From positions 3,149,001 through 3,213,000 of the forward strand of contig NC_061790.1 of the NCBI RefSeq assembly GCF_022458985.1: a stretch of DNA of 64,000 bases. Direction: 5' to 3'. The DNA is from Mugil cephalus (taxonomy: Eukaryota; Chordata; Actinopteri; Mugiliformes; Mugilidae). Below are positions 22,900 to 35,522 of the stretch, piece after piece. Numbering within the stretch: the stretch's first letter is position 1; the number at the start of each line of letters is the position of its first letter. The notes under the pieces were generated by a model. That model saw nothing but the letters and a program-made list of their open reading frames with translations. It was not told where the DNA came from and searched no databases. The position numbers and the translations under genes were made by a program.

Positions 22900-23130
22900 C
22901 CCGCTGCCGTGGAAGGAGGATTGTATTGCTAACTTGGGCACCACCAAGTACGGCAGAAACTCGACCGGGTGAAAAGATACTGGCAATGCCGTTGACAGAA
23001 AGAGCATCCAGAATATCCACCTTTGTCACTGCTGATCCTTTTTTGAGTACACAATCATGGCTTTTGGAATGTGCAACATGCCTGCCACGTTCCAGCGCCT
23101 TGTGAACCATGTGTTGCTGGGTCTGTTTTG
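22900..23130 (+). pseudogene. Ty3/Gypsy reverse-transcriptase fossil
   Basis: On plus, TADPFLEYTIMAFGMCNMPA followed by TFQRLVNHVLLG (about 23025-23120) is the FGL-NAP-TFQRLM block of Gypsy reverse transcriptase. Out of frame upstream lie LGTTKYGRN and an LTERAS-like piece. It is interrupted by stops and opposite in strand to the neighbouring LTR element, so it comes from another insertion. Confidence 0.7.
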
Positions 23131-23179
23131 CACATGCCAAAAGCCTAGTTATTACATACAGTCTTTGCTTTCTTGTGTG

Positions 23180-24007
23180 CATGTCCTGTGCTTGGTTCCT
23201 ACTTCAAGATACATATTGTGACCCCTTCATCAATGACAACCATGAGACCGTTAATAAATCTCAAAACACACAACGAAGAAGTTAATATTATCAGGTTTTA
23301 GAAAATGACCACACAACACTGTTATAGACTGGTAAATGTCACTTGTACTTTATGAATATTGACATATTAGGCAGACAGAAAAGTAGCAAAAAACAAAACT
23401 ATAAAATGTAAAATACAATTTACAAGAAAATGTAAAAAATCAGGGGAGGACCAACAAGCAATGAAATGGTAGAAAGAGCTGGTAAAGTTCACAAATATAT
23501 GAATTGTGGAGCTGTTGTACTAATACTGAGATGACTAACGTGACCATTTCATGCAAGTGATGAAGTTTGAATTAGTAAAAGTCAATTTACTGAAACTTAA
23601 TCATTGGACAAAAAGCTGTGCAAAGAAAATCAGGACGGATCAAGCAAAACCCAAAGAACAAAGAGAGCATACAACACATTATCCAGAACTTATTCTAAAT
23701 TTATTGTCAAAAAGAATGAAGGAAGGAAGGAAATATGAATTAACAGTACTATACAGTATATACACAGATAATTAAAGGAGATACAAGGCACTGGTGGAAC
23801 CAATCAGTGAGAAGCAAACAGATTACCAAAATAAAACAAATGAAGCACATGACTCAGATCATTACATGATGAAGGAGATGGATACGCGTGAGTAGAGAGA
23901 TGAGGAAGATGAAGTGATGGAAAGAAGTGAGAAAATGGAGGAGGAATGGAGGCTGTTGAGAAATGTATGGTAGATGATGTTGAAGTTGTTGATCAGAGGT
24001 GGAAGGC
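23180..24007. other. Downstream flank of receptor copy 3
   Basis: Bases 23460-24007 resemble the 3' flank of copy 1 (4380-4812), for example AGAGCTGGTAAA and GACTAACGTG, confirming duplication of the 3' end. No gene is recognised; the (GAAGGAAGG) run at 23717-23732 is simple sequence. Confidence 0.45.
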
Positions 24008-26931
24008 TCAAACTTCATCATCTTCATCATCACAAACCTGTAAAAAACAAAAGTGTAACTTCTCTGATCTCTAAGCATCCAACACATGAATAACTCCACT
24101 CTGTAAAGATACTAGAGACATTAAACTCCATTCATTTGGTAAATAATTTGAATCAAATCATTAAAAACATTTTTCATTCAGTTTCTAAAACTCACAGTGT
24201 TTCCATCCATCTGTGTTGTTTTCCCTAAAAAAAGACAAGAGAAGGAGTTAAGTTCATGTTCCACAGTGATAATCCAGGTTCATCCAGACCTCTTGTTCAT
24301 ATATTCATCATCTCACCTTTAGTTCTTGTCCATATGTTGACGGCCACAACAGCTGTTGAGAGTGCTGCTACACCCACAGTTACAATGATGAACCTCCACC
24401 AACCTGGAAGACAATGAAGACAGGAAAACATGTTTCAGCTGCAGCTTTCTGTTTTCTGGAAAAGGGATGACTGTGGAAGGAAATAAATACATCTGTGTGT
24501 TGAGGAAAGAGGAAAAGAAACATGTTGAGACTTTAAACTGTGATGTTGTTGAGGTGTCCTCTGTTGTTGATACATAAGTTGTTGGTTTTGTGCCCCCATC
24601 TACAGAAAATAACACAACTAAAACTGTTGATTGAGAACTTGACTGTATGTGATTTATTATTAAGACTTAAGATCCAGATCAGTTTGTCTCTCACCTGATG
24701 GACGACGGCTGAAGGTAAAAAGCTTCACTTCATTAGTCTCTGTAGTTACTTGACACTTAAACAGTTTATATCTTGATGTGTAACTGAAATGAGAAGTCAG
24801 AAACTTGACAGAAGCAGAGCAGGAAGACTGTGATGTTATGAATTGGTTGTCTCCTTTGTCCACTTCTTGAACTTTTTGCAGCCACTTCAGTGAATGTCTA
24901 CATGTTTCATATGTCCTCACAGAGCAGGTTAAAGTCACCTGATCAGCGTGATTGTGTTCAGTCACTGGTGAAGATGGATTGGAAGAGAAAGACAAAGTTA
25001 GTGAGATTAACTTCATTATTCTAATCATAATTATTGTCATGTTTCAGTGTGTTGTTCTAATGAGACACTTTGAGATGAAAACAATACGATATAAATACTC
25101 ACTGGTTACAACAGACAGATCAACCAGAGCATCTGGACCTTGTTGTTGTCCTGATTTGTCAAACTGTCTGCAGGCGTACTGACCAACATCCTTAAGTGTG
25201 ACATTCTTTATAACCAGAGAACAGTTTGTTGTAACTCTTAGTCTGTCTGGTTTAGATATGATCTGTCCAAGATCAACCAGCTCTTCTGCTGCTGTGCTTC
25301 TTAAACCAGCAAAGATCCAGGTTGTACTGTCACAGTTACATTGATTATTTATCACATTTTCACAAGACAAAGTGACCTCGTTTCCATCTCTGACAGTGAA
25401 GTAGAGGTGAAGCTGTCTGCTTAGTGCTCCTGAGAATATGACAGAGAAACAAACATGTTTCTATTAATGTCAGAGTGACGATCATTTCAGATACAACACA
25501 ACATTGTATTTGTATGTTCTTTTAACTTACTCCACCCACTCTTTATAATTTTAATAGTCAGAAGATGTTTTTAAGGAACATGCTTAAAAGACAGCCAAAA
25601 ATAAAATCTAGGTTACAGAACACACAAATTAGTCATCTGGTCTTCAATGCAGGTTGTGTCATCTCATCTCATCTTCTACTACCACTTATCCTCACTAGGG
25701 TCATGGGGGTTGCTGGAGCCTGTCCCAGCTGTCGACAGTGAGAGGCGGGGTACACCCTGGACAGGTCACTAGTCCATCGCAGGGCTAACTGTGATGGGCT
25801 AACTTAAGCAATATATATAATAATATTGCCATTATACAACCATTACCAACAAAATAAATCGCCATTATTTAGTGATGACTCAGCCGTGCTGTAATGCTGA
25901 TTTGAGAATGTTCTAAATGTCTTATTGAGATCAGATTGCTTGGTCAGAACTACTTGTTGTATAAACAGAGACAAACAACCATTCGCACTCACACCTAGGG
26001 TCAATTTAGAGAACACCGAGGCCTAAAACTAAATTTTCCCAAACGGTCTTATCTGTGAGACATACACATAGCTGGAACAAGTTACCGCCACACATCCTGA
26101 ACAGCGACTAACTACTTACTTTCTAAAAAATCTCAAGCAGTGGTCAAAAATTAATCAGACATGTACTCACATAGCCTAAAAAGTTTTCTTAGTCTTAGTC
26201 TTAGTTTTCTGGGACTCTTTTGACTGTTTTTTTTTTTTTTTTTTTTTTTTTTTTTGTTTTAGATTTTAAGGGAGCGGTACTGCTATGCTATTGACTTTTG
26301 AATGTTTACAGTAACTGCGCATCCATTTAGAAATCTTCATCCTTGTTTGTTTGTTTTAAATAATAATACATTTAATTTTAGGCGCCTCTCTGGTACCCAA
26401 GGTCACCACACATTAAAAACAAGCAATAAGAACCAGCAAGAAACACATAAATAAACAGATAATAACATAAAACAAAAAAAAAATAAAAATTAATATTGGG
26501 ATTCTTGGACCATGTCTGTTTCGATACTGTCTGTCTGTGTCCTTTTTGGCTTGTTTCGACATTGTCTGTCTGTGTCTGGTTCTGTAATTGTCTGTTGTAG
26601 TACTGCAGTTTTAAATGCTTCTTTATCTGTGTTGTGTGGCTGCTTTAGCACTACAACTAAAATTAGCATCTGTGCTAAGACCGGCGCATTTACACTGATG
26701 TGCAATAATATGCATTGTCCCAATTCGATAAACTAATGATAATAATAATAACATGCAAATTCCACCCAGAAAGGCCTGAGCTGGACCTGAAACCAGACTT
26801 TCTCGCTGGGAGGATCCAGTGCTATCCCAAACAGGTTTGTTAATTACAAATATGTATGTGCCCTTACCTGTAAACTGCAGCGTCAGTATCACCAGTGACA
26901 GGAGTTTAATCCATCTGAATTCAGCCATCAT
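24008..26931 (-). CDS. Two-Ig receptor copy 3, short tail without ITIM
   Basis: Predicted exons are 26868-26931 (signal peptide, beginning MMAEFRWIKLLSLVIL), 25103-25429 (D1), 24695-24964 (D2), 24522-24599 (single stalk exon), 24317-24403 (membrane), 24196-24224 and 24008-24037. They total 885 bases, or 294 residues. D1 has CENV, NCDSTTWIF and, unusually, GQYACRQF. The membrane segment is WWRFIIVTVGVAALSTAVV, and the tail ends DDEDDEV like copy 1. The stalk donor is ACAT followed by GTTTCT. It aligns with the good donors of copies 1 and 2 but is weak, so stalk skipping (phase-compatible, both phase 1) is possible. Without an ITIM or a mid-membrane charge, its signalling mode cannot be inferred. 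Confidence 0.8.
25655..25800. repeat. Dispersed fish repeat (LINE-tail-like), copy 1
   Basis: The phrases TATCCTCACTAGGGTC, GGGGTTGCTGGAGCCTGTCC and GAGGCGGGGTACACCCTGGA are a familiar fish dispersed repeat. Related copies lie at 52765-52880 and 60905-61020, in opposite orientation. The origin as a LINE 3' tail is inferred. The rest of intron 1 of copy 3 (25800-26860) holds only a T-run (26227-26256) and AT-rich sequence. Confidence 0.7.
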
Positions 26932-27242
26932 GCTTATCCGTCTTCTCCGTCTGTACTTTACTCAAAACTCTGTCTGAAATAGTTCTTCATTCAGAGCGTT
27001 GGCTTCCGGTGACAAGGATGATTTCACTTCCCGGTAGCGCCTGCGCATCTTTATTTTTGAATTTCCACAAATAAGGTATATGAGTGTGTGTTCTCTACGT
27101 ATTCATCTCTTGACCAATATTAAAGTTGCTCAGAATTCAAGAACCAATGAAATCACCATGTAGAATGGTCAAATGATTTAATAAACAGATATAAAATGAG
27201 ACAGACTCCTGTGTGTGCACAGAATATATCGCTCCAATCTTC

Positions 27243-27340
27243 CTCATTGTATCTAAGGATGTACCCCAGGGATCAGTCCTGGGACCACTCCTATTTATGT
27301 CCATATGCTGATGTGTACTGCTCTATCTCCACACCAAGTA
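27243..27340 (+). mobile_element. LINE reverse-transcriptase fossil
   Basis: DVPQGSVLGPLLFMSIC lies at 27253-27303, and a frame-shifted YAD-type catalytic remnant follows at about 27302-27330. It sits about 320 bases upstream of the copy 3 start codon, on the opposite strand, like the fossils near other copies. Confidence 0.65.
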
Positions 27341-27539
27341 AGGACCTTTGGTGCATTTGTGCCAGTGACGTGTACGACACTAAAAAAAAAAAAAAAAAAA
27401 GGCGACGTCCACAAATGTGTGAAGATTCTTGGTTAAAATAAATTTCTTTGAAAGGTATTTAAAGCCTGGACTTTCCAGTCTCTAATGACAACCAGATAAA
27501 CATAAACAAACACAAACAAATTTAGAAACATGTTTGTTC

Positions 27540-28472
27540 AGTAGATATTTATTATCCCCTCGGAATGTTATCTGTGTGATACAGAACATAAAGTTACTTT
27601 GGGCAGAAATTTACAGATTGCACATACAGCTGATGCTAACAATACAACAAAAAGACCTACAGAAACATTTTTGTTAAAAAGAAAGAGTACAACAATAAAA
27701 CAATATATAAAAAACATAATATAATCAAACAAATCCATGTGCTTTTGGTTACTAATATACAGTATGTACACTGATCAGTCACAAAATTTAAAACCGCTGA
27801 CAGTACAAGTGAATAACATTGATCATCTTGTGACAATACAACAATGAGATGTCTACCACCCATGTAAACCAGACCAGGCTCAGTCACCCAAGAGCAATAA
27901 CACTTCCTGATGATAGTAGCCATCGCCAGCAGATAAACTTTGCCCATATTAATATCCAAACTGGACGAATGGAGTAGTAATTACAACCATTTTTAATGTT
28001 TAAAGTCATGCCTGCCCTTTAACTAGGTTTACTGATGATGTCGTTTGCTATCAATCATGCTAATCCAAAATGTGTCTGCATCCAAAAGTCAGTTGTCTTG
28101 TGATTAACATTACCTGGTTCCAAATGGTGCTACAAAAACAGGTGGGAGGGTGTGAAACTTAATTGAATAACAAATGAGTTTGTCTGCTTTTCATTCTCCT
28201 GGGAAATGAAGAAAGTTTAATGTTTGAGGAGATCATTCTCAGGTCTGGGATGTATTTTTCTCATTCTTGCAGTATCCTTCCTTCCACACAACCTCACACT
28301 TGCACGAGGGAGATATGAATCTTTAGAGACATGGCTCAAGTTAAAACATTATAAACAACACTGCAACTGGGAAAATGTCTGTCCTAATGATAACCTCCTC
28401 TCTGCGCTCTGTCTTGCCTATCAAATTATTACTTATTTTTTTATGATCTGAGCTGTAACCAGACACAGTCTC
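27540..28472 (-). other. Probable 3' UTR of receptor copy 4
   Basis: It follows the copy 4 stop on minus. An AATAAA signal lies opposite 27548-27553. A Tc1-derived fragment occupies 27768-27965. A plus-strand ORF at 28224-28451 has a signal-like start but lies antisense to this UTR and is not accepted. Confidence 0.45.
27768..27965. mobile_element. Tc1/mariner-family end fragment
   Basis: It begins TACACTGATCAGTCACAAAA, a terminal sequence shared in form with the elements at 44477 and 61703. It then retains AATAACATTGATCATCTTGT and a decayed transposase stretch. The other terminus is absent. Confidence 0.65.
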
Positions 28473-30986
28473 TTATTTGTTTGGTTTGCTGATGTTTGCG
28501 TAGAGGTTGCTGCCGTCAGCGGAGGCTCCTGCAGAAGAGGAAGAAACTTTCACAGTGCTGTAGATTACTGCTTCATCATCACCTTCATCAACATTATTGC
28601 CCAGAACCTGGAAATCGACAAATAACACATAAAGCCAATTACATACAGAGAAACAAAGGCGAGTTTTAGGTATTTTTCTTTGACGTATTGAGTTTAACCA
28701 ATCACCTGGGCTTCATTGTTGGTCCTCTTGTTGTAGCTGATGGAGGCGTAGGTCACAGTCTCTTCAGGATCAGGCTACACAGTGGACAGAAGAGAATGAC
28801 AGCTCAGTACCATATGAAATGCTTGTTTTACATTTCAGGGAACAAGTAACACAGAGAAAATGTGTGATCTTACAGGGTCCTGATTGGTTTCCAGAGCAGA
28901 CTGAGTCTTGACTGGGTTTAAGCTGAGTCCCTGAAACATTCATAAAAAGGCAAAGACAGATTATTTAAAGTTAAAGTAATCATAATGTCAAATTCAGAGG
29001 GAAAACGTGTCTGAGGTAACTACAAGAAGTATTGAACGTTAGATGGACACAAGCATAAATGCATAAATGGACAGTTAAAAACTCACTGGGTTTTCAATCT
29101 TTTGTTTCTTTCGTCCTGAAAAAAAAAAAAAAAGAAATCTGAGTTTAGTTGCAACAACAGAACTTCCTGCTAATAAATGTTGCGCCTGTGAATCACCTTT
29201 CTTCCAGCTGACGGCTGCAACAACAGTCATCATAAGTGCTGCTAAACCCACGGCCATGATGACAAACACCCACCATCCTGCAGAGAGAGAAACCATGAAC
29301 AACATCCAGACTGCAGCAGCTTTCTCAAATTTTAAGAACCCAAAGGCAAAGGAGGAGAGAAATTGACACTAATGTTGAGTGTGTTGCCAACTAGTCAATG
29401 ACATCACACATAAATACATAGTAGTAATGCTTAAAAATAATGAAATCTAGATTCTTGACCTGAATACACAAAAGATGCCACTGAGGCTTTTATTCAAGGT
29501 AATTGAAGTCTGAACACTCTCAGCTCCATCATAACTTCTGTTTCTCCCATGGTGCATTCACTGACATCAAGAAGAAAAAAACACACTCTACCACCACAGC
29601 AATAACTAATAGAACCCTCACCTGTCTTCTAAGAGGAGTCCATGTTGTTATGGTCACATGATCAGTGACTTAAAGGATTATGGCAAAGCAGTGAAGTTGA
29701 CTAGTTTCTACAATCCCTATTGCACAGCAACATCCAAAACTGTTACACTGTTGAAATGTGTTCATGTTATTATTTGTTGCTTTGCTTTGTTGCTTCTTCA
29801 ATGTCAGTTCCTCTTCTATTACAGCTATTACATCAACAGCGAGGTTGATGCTTGAATACAAACAGGGGCAGCTTTAAAGAACTTACACAGTCCTATTACA
29901 TTTCTAACAATATTAATAATTCTATAGTTCAAAATCAAGGTGTATTGCAACACTCGGTTAGCTTTAGGCACAAACAGCCTAGGGTTAGGGTTAAAGAGAC
30001 AGTATCAAAGTAAGTGTTATCATAAAACTACTGTCACACAAGGTAATTATTTCTTCTCACCTGTTTTTTTATTTGAAGGTTGAATATTGAAAGTAAACTC
30101 TGTCATGTTTCCACCATTCGTCACTTGACACTTGAATAATTCATAATTCTTTGACGTGTAAATATGATGAGAGGTTGTGAAAGTCACATTGGCTGAGCAG
30201 GAGGAGGATTGTGACGTCTTCAGCTCTTTGTCTTTTTTATCAATATCTTTACCCTCATACAGCCACTTTACTGTGAGTGGACATGTATTATGTGTTGACA
30301 CAGAGCATTTTAATGTCACTGTGTTGCCGTCCTCATATTCAGTCACTGGAGAGGATGGAGATTGAGAGAGAAAGACAACAAGAGTAAAATGAACTTCATC
30401 ACTGTGATCATAATTATTGTCATGTTTCACTATGTTGTTCTAATGAGACAGTTTGACCTGGAAACATTATGATGGAAATACTCACTGGTAATAACAGACA
30501 GATAAACCAGAAAGTCTGCTCCTTGTTGTCGTCCTGATATGAACTGTCTGCAGGTGTAAAGACCAACATCATCATCTGTGACCTTCTTTATAACCAGAGA
30601 ACAGTTTGTTGAAACTTTCAGTCTGTCTGGTTTAGATCCTGTGCTGTTGTGAATCTTCCCATGTTCAAACAGTGTTACTGTTGCTGTTGTGCTCGCAACA
30701 CTACTGAAGATCCAGGTTATACTATGACAGTTTTCTTGATGATGATTTACATTTCTACAAGGCAAAGTGATTCCATCTCCATCTCTGACAGTGATGGAGT
30801 ATTGTCCGGTTGCTGTTGACAATATCATTTGTTTTTGTTAATGTAACGTTTTTTTACTAATAAACCATCAATAGTAAAGTTAATTAATGTAAAGCCAGTT
30901 CTGAATGTTTATGCATTCTTACCTGGAAACTGAAGCATCAGAATCATTAATGAAAACATTTTAATCCGCCTGTATTCAGCCATCAT
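28473..30986 (-). CDS. Two-Ig inhibitory-type receptor copy 4 (ITIM tail, no stalk)
   Basis: Predicted exons are 30923-30986 (signal peptide, beginning MMAEYRRIKMFSLMIL), 30486-30812 (D1), 30061-30345 (D2), 29197-29277 (membrane), 29087-29115, 28874-28930, 28706-28774 and 28473-28607. They sum to 1047 bases, or 348 residues. D1 begins ATGQYSITVRDGDGITLPC and keeps NCHSITWIF and LYTCRQF. D2 is 15 bases longer than its relatives and reads LKCSV, CPLTVKW and FKCQV. I found no stalk exon between D2 and the membrane exon (WWVFVIMAVGLAALMMTVVA). The tail carries VTYASI and VIYSTV, both ITIMs, and a final NLYANI motif. It is the most diverged member. It has the shortest first intron (110 bases) and no ETS pair of the conserved form. 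Confidence 0.85.
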
Positions 30987-31159
30987 GCTTCAAGAAGACG
31001 TCTGACCGCTTGTGTCTGAAGTGTCTAAAATAGTCGTTCAAGTAGCGAGACACAGTGCTGACTTCCTGTGCCACGTACAATGTCGCTTCCTCTTAACTCC
31101 TGGTCATCTCTTCTTCTCTCTTGGGCTGTGCATTATTTACGTTCCCCAGCTCCCTGATT

Positions 31160-31215
31160 TAATCCAAGGGAGCACCCCAGGGATCAATAGTGGGACCACT
31201 TCTATTTGTTCTATG
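31160..31215 (+). mobile_element. LINE reverse-transcriptase fossil
   Basis: GAPQGSIVGPLLFVLCEY on plus is a motif-4 remnant. It lies about 175 bases upstream of the copy 4 start codon. Beyond it, 31220-32240 has a short ATTG run (31235-31252) and no recognised feature. Confidence 0.6.
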
Positions 31216-32243
31216 TGAATATTTTTGAACAAATTGATTGATTGATTGATTTAAAAATTTAAATTGATTAAGAGTTACTCCTCAGACATCGGAAATTAAT
31301 TTGGGATTTTTGGAGACAAGATAATGTTTTAGTGGCCTGAGACCTGTTGGTTCTTGCACTTCGGTTGAACAGAAGGGGAAGTGTTTCTGAGAAATGTTAT
31401 CTTCTATACGTGACCAGTTCAGTGACGTGTTTGACATCCTGGATAAAGAAAGGTGTGAGGAGGGGTTATTTATAATGAATGGTTGCATTAATGCAGCTGT
31501 TCTCTAGTCTTTCTTACCGAAGAGGTAGGACTTGTTAGAAAGAGTGATGGTTGACAACTCAAATAACCCTTTCTGAAACTGACCCTTCATGTCGAAGATG
31601 CAACACAGATTTAGGTGGTAGTCTCGACCTGGTGCTTCCTCATTGAGCATATAATGGTATGAGAATTATTTTTTTATGGAAGTATTTTTTTATTTTTTGA
31701 GAGAGAGATTCTGCCCTCTAATGATGAAGACATGAAACAGACAGTTAACACAATTTATATAAGTTACCACTTCAAAAATAATCACATAGTGTCCAGTTCA
31801 ACAAAAGAATTAGAGGCCAAATGTGTCAAAACAGTAAGTTAAGATAATTGGTGTGCGTGACAACTGAAGGCTGAAACAACTCACCAATCAGAAAACGAGT
31901 CTCATTGCAGGTCATTATTTAACCTTTATAGTACTTTTTCTGTAGAGCTAAAGTGGAAGTGTTTTGGTCAGCATGTGAGTAGGGTAATGACCAGATAAAC
32001 ATCAGAAATGCAAATCGTTTACACATTTAGAAACTCATTTGTCAGCGAAATCGCTTGCATTCACTTCCCTAACGAGAATGAATTCTGTGATCAATTCAGG
32101 TCATTACACTTTGGGTCTATCCTCATTGTACACCATATATGAGAGGAGGAGGTAGAAAGGAGAAATCCAGAAGTGGAGATGCACCAAAATCACGTACATA
32201 TCATGAGTTATGTACTCCGGCCTCATCGGGGGTTTCTACATTC

Positions 32244-32956
32244 TTAGGCCACGCTTACACGAATACGAGTTTTTGGGTGAAACCACATAAGACTTGTACG
32301 TATAGGCCAGCTGTGACGGATCTGGATTTTTTGGTGAGTGGAATCACACCTTTTTTAATCCAGGTTCCGGCGTGAAAAAGACAAATATGGAGCTTGTGCG
32401 GTTGATTTTTTTCAATTGTGTGGATGCCTGATGTGAACATGATGATGTCATCACCCTTCCAGCCCCCGATGTCTCATAACAAAAATTTCAGTGGTTGACT
32501 ACAGGCCTGTGACGATGCTGCATCAGATACTGACCCTTGTTGGGTGGCTATAGGTTAATATACAGTGTTATTTCAACACTACGATGAGCTAAAAAGGATA
32601 AGGGACTACAGTCTGGACTGCATGTTTGTATATGGCGTGCAGGTTTGATGAGCATGCTCCAACTCTTTTCTCTATTTTTTGGCTGAGTTCTGTCAAAGAA
32701 ACAGCACCACATGTAGGCCTGGGATATGTACTACAGCCTTTCTACAACTAGATGTGGTTTTGCAAAGGAAGACTTTATTTGTCATTTAGATTTCCATTAA
32801 AATGTAATTTTGGTGGAATAGCTCAGAGCACAGCAGGAATACCAAACAGAAACAGTAGTATATGCAGGAGGAGGAATATAAACGAAACTCGAAACTCGAA
32901 ATAGGAAGGAAGGAAAACCAGAGAAAAAACAGATTGTTTTGGTACGTGTGGACAAA
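32244..32956. mobile_element. hAT-like non-autonomous element, copy 1
   Basis: The left end TTAGGCCACGCTTACACGAA and the right end TTTTGGTACGTGTGGACAAA are imperfect inverted termini. Internal phrases (GATGTCTCATAA, AACACTACGATGAGCTAAAA) are shared with the element at 52958-53427. No transposase is present. The hAT assignment is from terminal resemblance only. Confidence 0.6.
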
Positions 32957-34000
32957 GCAGGACCTGGGTGAATGTGGCATGGTGACCACATGGTCATCTC
33001 CTTTCTATTTAGCCACAGCCAGCTAACTGCTTACTTTGGCGACAGTGCGGACAGATTATTTTCTCAGGCACTTGTTCCCTAATGTCTTATGTATTTTTTT
33101 TCTATTATTACTCATGCAATTGAGCTTTAAATGTACAGTTGCAGATATGCAGTTTAAACTAGAGCTGTATTGTATATGCAGTATTTTTAAAGTCATGTTT
33201 GGGATCTGGTGCCCTCTAGAGGATGTACATGATAGATGATGAATGAATTGAATATTCAGTGCCCTTTAAAAACATTGGATTGTGATTTACCACAGCCTAC
33301 ATTAACTGCTTCATATTCTTATATATAAAGCCTGACATGTTACATTAAATAATATATATATATGTATATGTACTAAATTGAAGCTTTTGCGATTTATTTG
33401 TATGATTTAAAATTATGATCTTCAGTGTTTAGACCACATAATTTGAGGACGCAGTAATAAGGCTTCAGTGATCATGTGACGATGGAGGATGCTACAACTG
33501 TGCTCTGTGATCAAGTTATTCTTATATGAGCTACTGGTGGAACTAAATAAAAACATTGAAGGGTTTTAACTCTGACTCGAAAAGAAAAGACAAGACATCT
33601 GCTGTTGTCCATAATAAACACAGAAACAACAAATAGTAGGGATAACCAATATTTTAATTGTAATTTTTAATTTAGATATGAAAGATTTTGTTAAAAAAAT
33701 GTTTTGTCTTTTTCCCAAATTGTGAAATGGACACGTTGTTGAGCATATCCTCACAAGGAGAATGAAAGCCTTTTAAAACACTGCAATAAAACGGGCGGTC
33801 TTTGCTACGTTAATACAATTTTCCATTAAAGTGACGTCACAGAGGTCAAGAAATCCAGCAGCTGTCTGCATCAAAAAAACAAAAAAAAAAAAAACAACAA
33901 AAACAAGAAGTAAAAATCATGGTCAACATTGAAGAGGAGAAATGAGAAGGTAAAGAGGAGGTATGCGAATGTATGAAGACAGGTCACGATTAAAAAAAAA
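32957..34000. other. Gene-free stretch left of pnrc1
   Basis: AT-rich sequence with (AT)n at 33350-33366 and A-runs near 33875-33900. I see no gene, repeat pair or RNA. Confidence 0.4.
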
Positions 34001-34199
34001 AAGACACACCAAACAAAACTACGTCCACATGAAGCCTAGAGAGAGAGCGTCGGTGTCTTCTTTCTTTAGCTCTACATCTGTACTGAAACAGCTTCAGCTC
34101 TTCTCTTTTCATTCAGACAAGCACTTCCTCTGGTTTGTCCTCAACCTTTTTTTTTTTATCCAATTACTCTTTAGATTTCCAGAACATGGAACACAAACA

Positions 34200-35522
34200 T
34201 GACCAGCACCAGACGCTGGAGCTGCAGCACAGGTCATTTTAAACCTTAAATTAACTTTCAATTATTATCGTGAGATATTTAAAAATAACAGATCATCGTT
34301 CAATACACAAATTACAAATCCACAAGCAATGAACGCAACAAAACGCCTCGTTTCATCCGATTATTTAAGACACACACGACAGTCATTTTTGTGAGCTGGA
34401 AGCAGCAAAACGTTTCTTTTTCTTCTAATTCGTCGACTTTGTGGTTCATTTGCACCAACTGTACAAAAGGTGACGAACAGTAACTGATGGCGGATGAGAC
34501 AGAAACATCCTATCCCACAGAAACGTGTCCTGACTGGAGGTCGGCTCGGTGTGGCTGGGTGGTTGAAACAGAACGTAAAAAGGGACTCCTGTAAAATGCA
34601 GCCAGCTTAATGTGGACGTACTCTAAATCAGTGCAGTAAAGGTTAAAAAAGAAACAGTTCTGTGTCTGGATACTGGCTTTCTGCAGCAGCTGCTCGTGAG
34701 ACTTTTCACATTGTCGTCATCTTCTCTTCAGCCCTCGTCGGCTTCGCGGTCCCTGATTTGACTCTCGACTTTTTTTTCCTGACCGGCTGGACCCGTGTTC
34801 AGGGAAGGGAAATGGCTTCTTCTTTTTTTATTTGATTCGTCCACTGTCCAAGCCAGTTTTTGTTTTTAAAGGTTTCATCAAAAAAGCGGCCGGGTGAAGC
34901 TTCGGAACATCAACCTCAGGTTTCCTGCCCTTCCCTTCTTTTTATTTTTCCTCATTATTTTCAGTGCAAACCGGTGATAAAAGTCTTTCCAACATCCACC
35001 GTGCCTCACGCTGAACGGAGCTGTTACAAAGTGCCTCAGTATTATTTTTTTCTCATTTTCTTTTTTGGAAAATCTTCAGTAACAAAACTAGAATCTCAGT
35101 TAAAATAACAAGAAAATATACACGTTATATTATGTACATTTACACAAGCTCTTTAAAAAAAAGCCGAGCACACGGCTGCTTTTTCAAAAGTGTTCAAAAA
35201 AGAATCATCACTTCAATAATGTAAACGTGAGACACTTGACTTGTGATGCTGCTGGGACTCTTCTCTCTTTCTTTTTTAACTCATGTAAATAGGAAATAAA
35301 CCCCCAGCGACAACACAATGTGTCCCGAAATGTTCACAAATGCAGGCAGCTTGTTGGCTAATGGGAAATCGTACTAAAGTGAATAAAAACTCCCCTCGTT
35401 GTATTGCAGTGTCTTAAAGGCCAATCTCCATTCATCAGATTAAAAATTCTTCCAAATTGTTGAGCTCGTCTCCGAGAGGTCGTCTCCAATCTGAACCTCC
35501 GGCCGACGTCTTGCGGTGGCGT
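34200..35522 (-). other. Probable 3' UTR region of the pnrc1-like gene
   Basis: It follows the pnrc1 stop codon on minus and has no supported ORF. Possible AATAAA signals lie opposite about 34827 and 34938. The true end of the transcript is uncertain. Confidence 0.35.

Noticed and set aside
28224-28451. Plus-strand ORF with a signal-peptide-like start
   Set aside because: It is antisense to the 3' UTR of copy 4, has no domain, no splice partner and no second copy in the array.
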